From assembly GCA_021927905.1 (NCBI GenBank), contig BLLK01000029.1, forward strand, positions 992,001 to 1,056,000: DNA of 64,000 bases, written 5' to 3'. The position numbers and the translations under genes are program-made. Source of the DNA: Chaetoceros tenuissimus (Eukaryota; Bacillariophyta; Thalassiosirophyceae; Chaetocerotales; Chaetocerotaceae). The first letter of the stretch is position 1. The number at the start of each line of letters is the position of its first letter. The notes under the pieces were generated by a model, which saw only the letters and a program-made list of their open reading frames with translations, was not told the DNA's origin and did not search any database. Positions 62,347-64,000 of the stretch are shown piece by piece.

Positions 62347-64000
62347 TTCTTTTGTAAAATTTGTGTAACAAGCATAATTTTTCCAAAATGAACTTTTTTA
62401 AATATAGCACCCATGCATATAGGCAATGATGATAACAAGTAAATTTAAATTTGCATCAATTGAAGCATTTTTAGTTTATCTGAATGTGCCGATTTTGACT
62501 TAAGCTGCAAACTCATCAACCAATGACAATTTGATTCGATTCGGGTGTTTTATATCAGTTGGTGTCAGGATTCTGTGCTCTCGATTTTTTTGCGTTTGAT
62601 TCGATTTAGCACAGATTTTTTCAGGCTCAAATTCCTTTTTTAATTTGAAGATGAAATGTAGATAAGCCAGGGTTAGGAAAATTTCATATATATGGGATTT
62701 CAGTGGAGGTTCCGAAGAAGAGAGAAAAGGAAAAAAGAGAGTGAAAAAAGGTCTGAGGAGTTCCGAAAAGTTCTGATGAGTTCTGTGGTACGTAGTATCA
62801 AGTACGTACATCATGCTCAATTTGCATTCATTAGTTCCTCAGAGTCTATCCTTGCCTCCGACTACTATTCATTTGTTCAGAGCAGCAAGAGGAAGGATAC
62901 TCAACAGCTTGGTCCATTCATCTGTCCAAATATCTATTCAAAAGTGCTTCTTCTTCATGGTATGTTTTCTACGTACGGAATCGAATCCATACCATACTTG
63001 AATGCTGGTACTGACAGTAACATTATCAAAAACAACTCCGGGCTTATCGAAAAGACAAAACACTCTTTAAAATAAACAGGAAATAAGTTTCTATCTTTGA
63101 ATTAGTGATGAATGTTATGTTTTAATGAAGAACATGATTCGATTAACTTTATGATGATGGTAGAAAAACATACTAGGCAAGTACATGAATGGAACTTTTC
63201 GGAACTCCTCAGAACTTTTTTCACCCTCTTTTCTCCCTTTCTAAACTTTTCAGAACTTTTCTCAGCTCAAGATCTCTCAATTTGTAGTAAGTTGACTTTT
63301 TACAGAAAAAGTGTTCCCTATTTTATTATTGAATTTAGGGTTCTCACCACACACCCTACCCTAACTCTTGAATTGGACTGCTTGATCAACCGCAAAATCC
63401 AGCACAAACCTCTAACACTTTATTAGATTTGAGTGTTTTATCTTTATGAATTACAATGCATAATGTAGATTCAAATGGCCATACTCTGCTCCAGTTTCTT
63501 CCATTACTTTCTCAAGGTTGTGGATTGCATTGATAAAAAGAGTTTTTAGAAAGGTATCTATTTTAAAGTGGGTTGTTTGGATCAAATCTTAGATTTTTCA
63601 ATTGGTATTCTTACGTGACACCAGTGTTAGCTTGCTATGAACGCTTGCTGGGTCTACTTTGAGGCAAAACTTTTCATTTTGAGGATCTTTCAATACCTAC
63701 AACTCACTTTTCAGAAGACTACAAACTTCAATGACACATGCAAGTCTCCACCTTGATATCTTTTGACCCTATTTGAATTACAACAGCTTTATATCTGCCA
63801 TTGAAACTAGCCAACCCCAACTTCTACATTTACATCTTTCATAATCAGGTTTTATGTGATGGCTATTTGGTGCAGTATTGCCAACTTATTTGACTTCCAC
63901 TTTACTCTGCTTTTTAATCCTCTTTCCAATGAATAAAACAGATTTGTACTGCTTTGGAGCACCTACTATTGCCCTCAGATACAGAATTCCATACTTTGGT
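62347..64000. other. Right-hand stretch without recognisable gene
   Basis: AT-rich with only short frames of unconvincing composition. It holds a fold-back near 62.7-63.2 kb and a 20-mer shared with 38,273. No LTR, tRNA or protein domain was recognised. It may include the terminator and 3' flank of the methyltransferase-like gene and the start of another intergenic region. Confidence 0.4.
62727..63236. repeat. Inverted repeat with ~45-base arms
   Basis: The segment GTGAAAAAAGGTCTGAGGAG with following TTCCGAAAAGTTC near 62,738-62,773 is mirrored as GAACTTTTCGGAACTCCTCA and onward near 63,192-63,225, with two or three mismatches, about 420 bases apart. This is MITE-like, but no target duplication was established. 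Confidence 0.55.

Noticed and set aside
62692-63075. 127-residue Lys/Arg-rich frame as a gene
   Set aside because: Its basic start is the arm of an inverted repeat and the rest has no recognisable composition or homologue.

Overview
The window looks like a repeat-rich island of a diatom (stramenopile, eukaryote) nuclear genome. The reasons are Ty1/copia elements with the diatom CoDi-type Gag, protease and chromo-like layout, retroelements with tyrosine recombinases, short AT-rich GT-AG introns (54-60 bases), and single-copy-style genes for secretory-pathway enzymes of kinds common in diatoms. Nothing bacterial (operons, Shine-Dalgarno spacing, rRNA) was seen, and I recognised no tRNA. The species cannot be named from the sequence alone.

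Layout. 1-2.4 kb: Gag of a retroelement running off the left edge (minus). 2.4-6.1 kb: Gag and protease-integrase of a Copia element (minus). 6.6-13.3 kb: DIRS-like copy A (minus). 13.3-14.8 kb: SGNH/PC-esterase-like gene, copy 1. 14.8-21.2 kb: DIRS-like copy B (plus), so A and B form a very large inverted repeat around the gene. 21.2-27.7 kb: a second copy of the 8,407-base unit that begins at 12,819, with a second SGNH gene of identical encoded protein and DIRS-like copy C. 27.7-28.6 kb: extra 5' and 3' ends of the same family. 28.6-30.9 kb: AT-rich DNA without a recognisable gene. 30.9-35.3 kb: copies E and D (minus). 35.6-36.7 kb: FkbM-type methyltransferase pseudogene.

36.7-42.6 kb: a decayed stretch that includes a ~3.8-kb gene relic with a Cys-rich N-terminus and a transposase-like core, in which every in-frame stop I found but one frame-end is TGA. 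42.6-43.4 kb: a Copia RT fragment and an isolated LTR. 43.4-48.6 kb: a Ngaro/PAT-like retroelement with a duplicated 3' block. 48.6-50.8 kb: Copia Gag/protease (minus). 51.1-55.7 kb: a chromo-like Copia element with its 3' LTR. 55.8-56.7 kb: a Gag-like zinc-knuckle fragment. 56.8-57.6 kb: a decayed PIF/Harbinger transposase. 58.1-60.0 kb: an unrecognised gene on the minus strand. 60.35-61.02 kb: a 666-base miniature LTR element (TRIM) with 144-base LTRs, a 5-base target duplication and a self-complementary priming site. 61.2-62.3 kb: a membrane-anchored methyltransferase-like gene with two short in-frame introns. The rest to 64 kb has no recognisable gene.

How it fits together. The host genes that can be recognised (two SGNH copies, the FkbM relic, the methyltransferase-like gene) all look like type II membrane or secreted enzymes that would modify glycans or similar substrates in the secretory pathway. 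They sit as islands among mobile elements, and at least the SGNH gene was duplicated together with them. All retroelement copies are treated as fossils: parts and borders are given, individual lesions are not.
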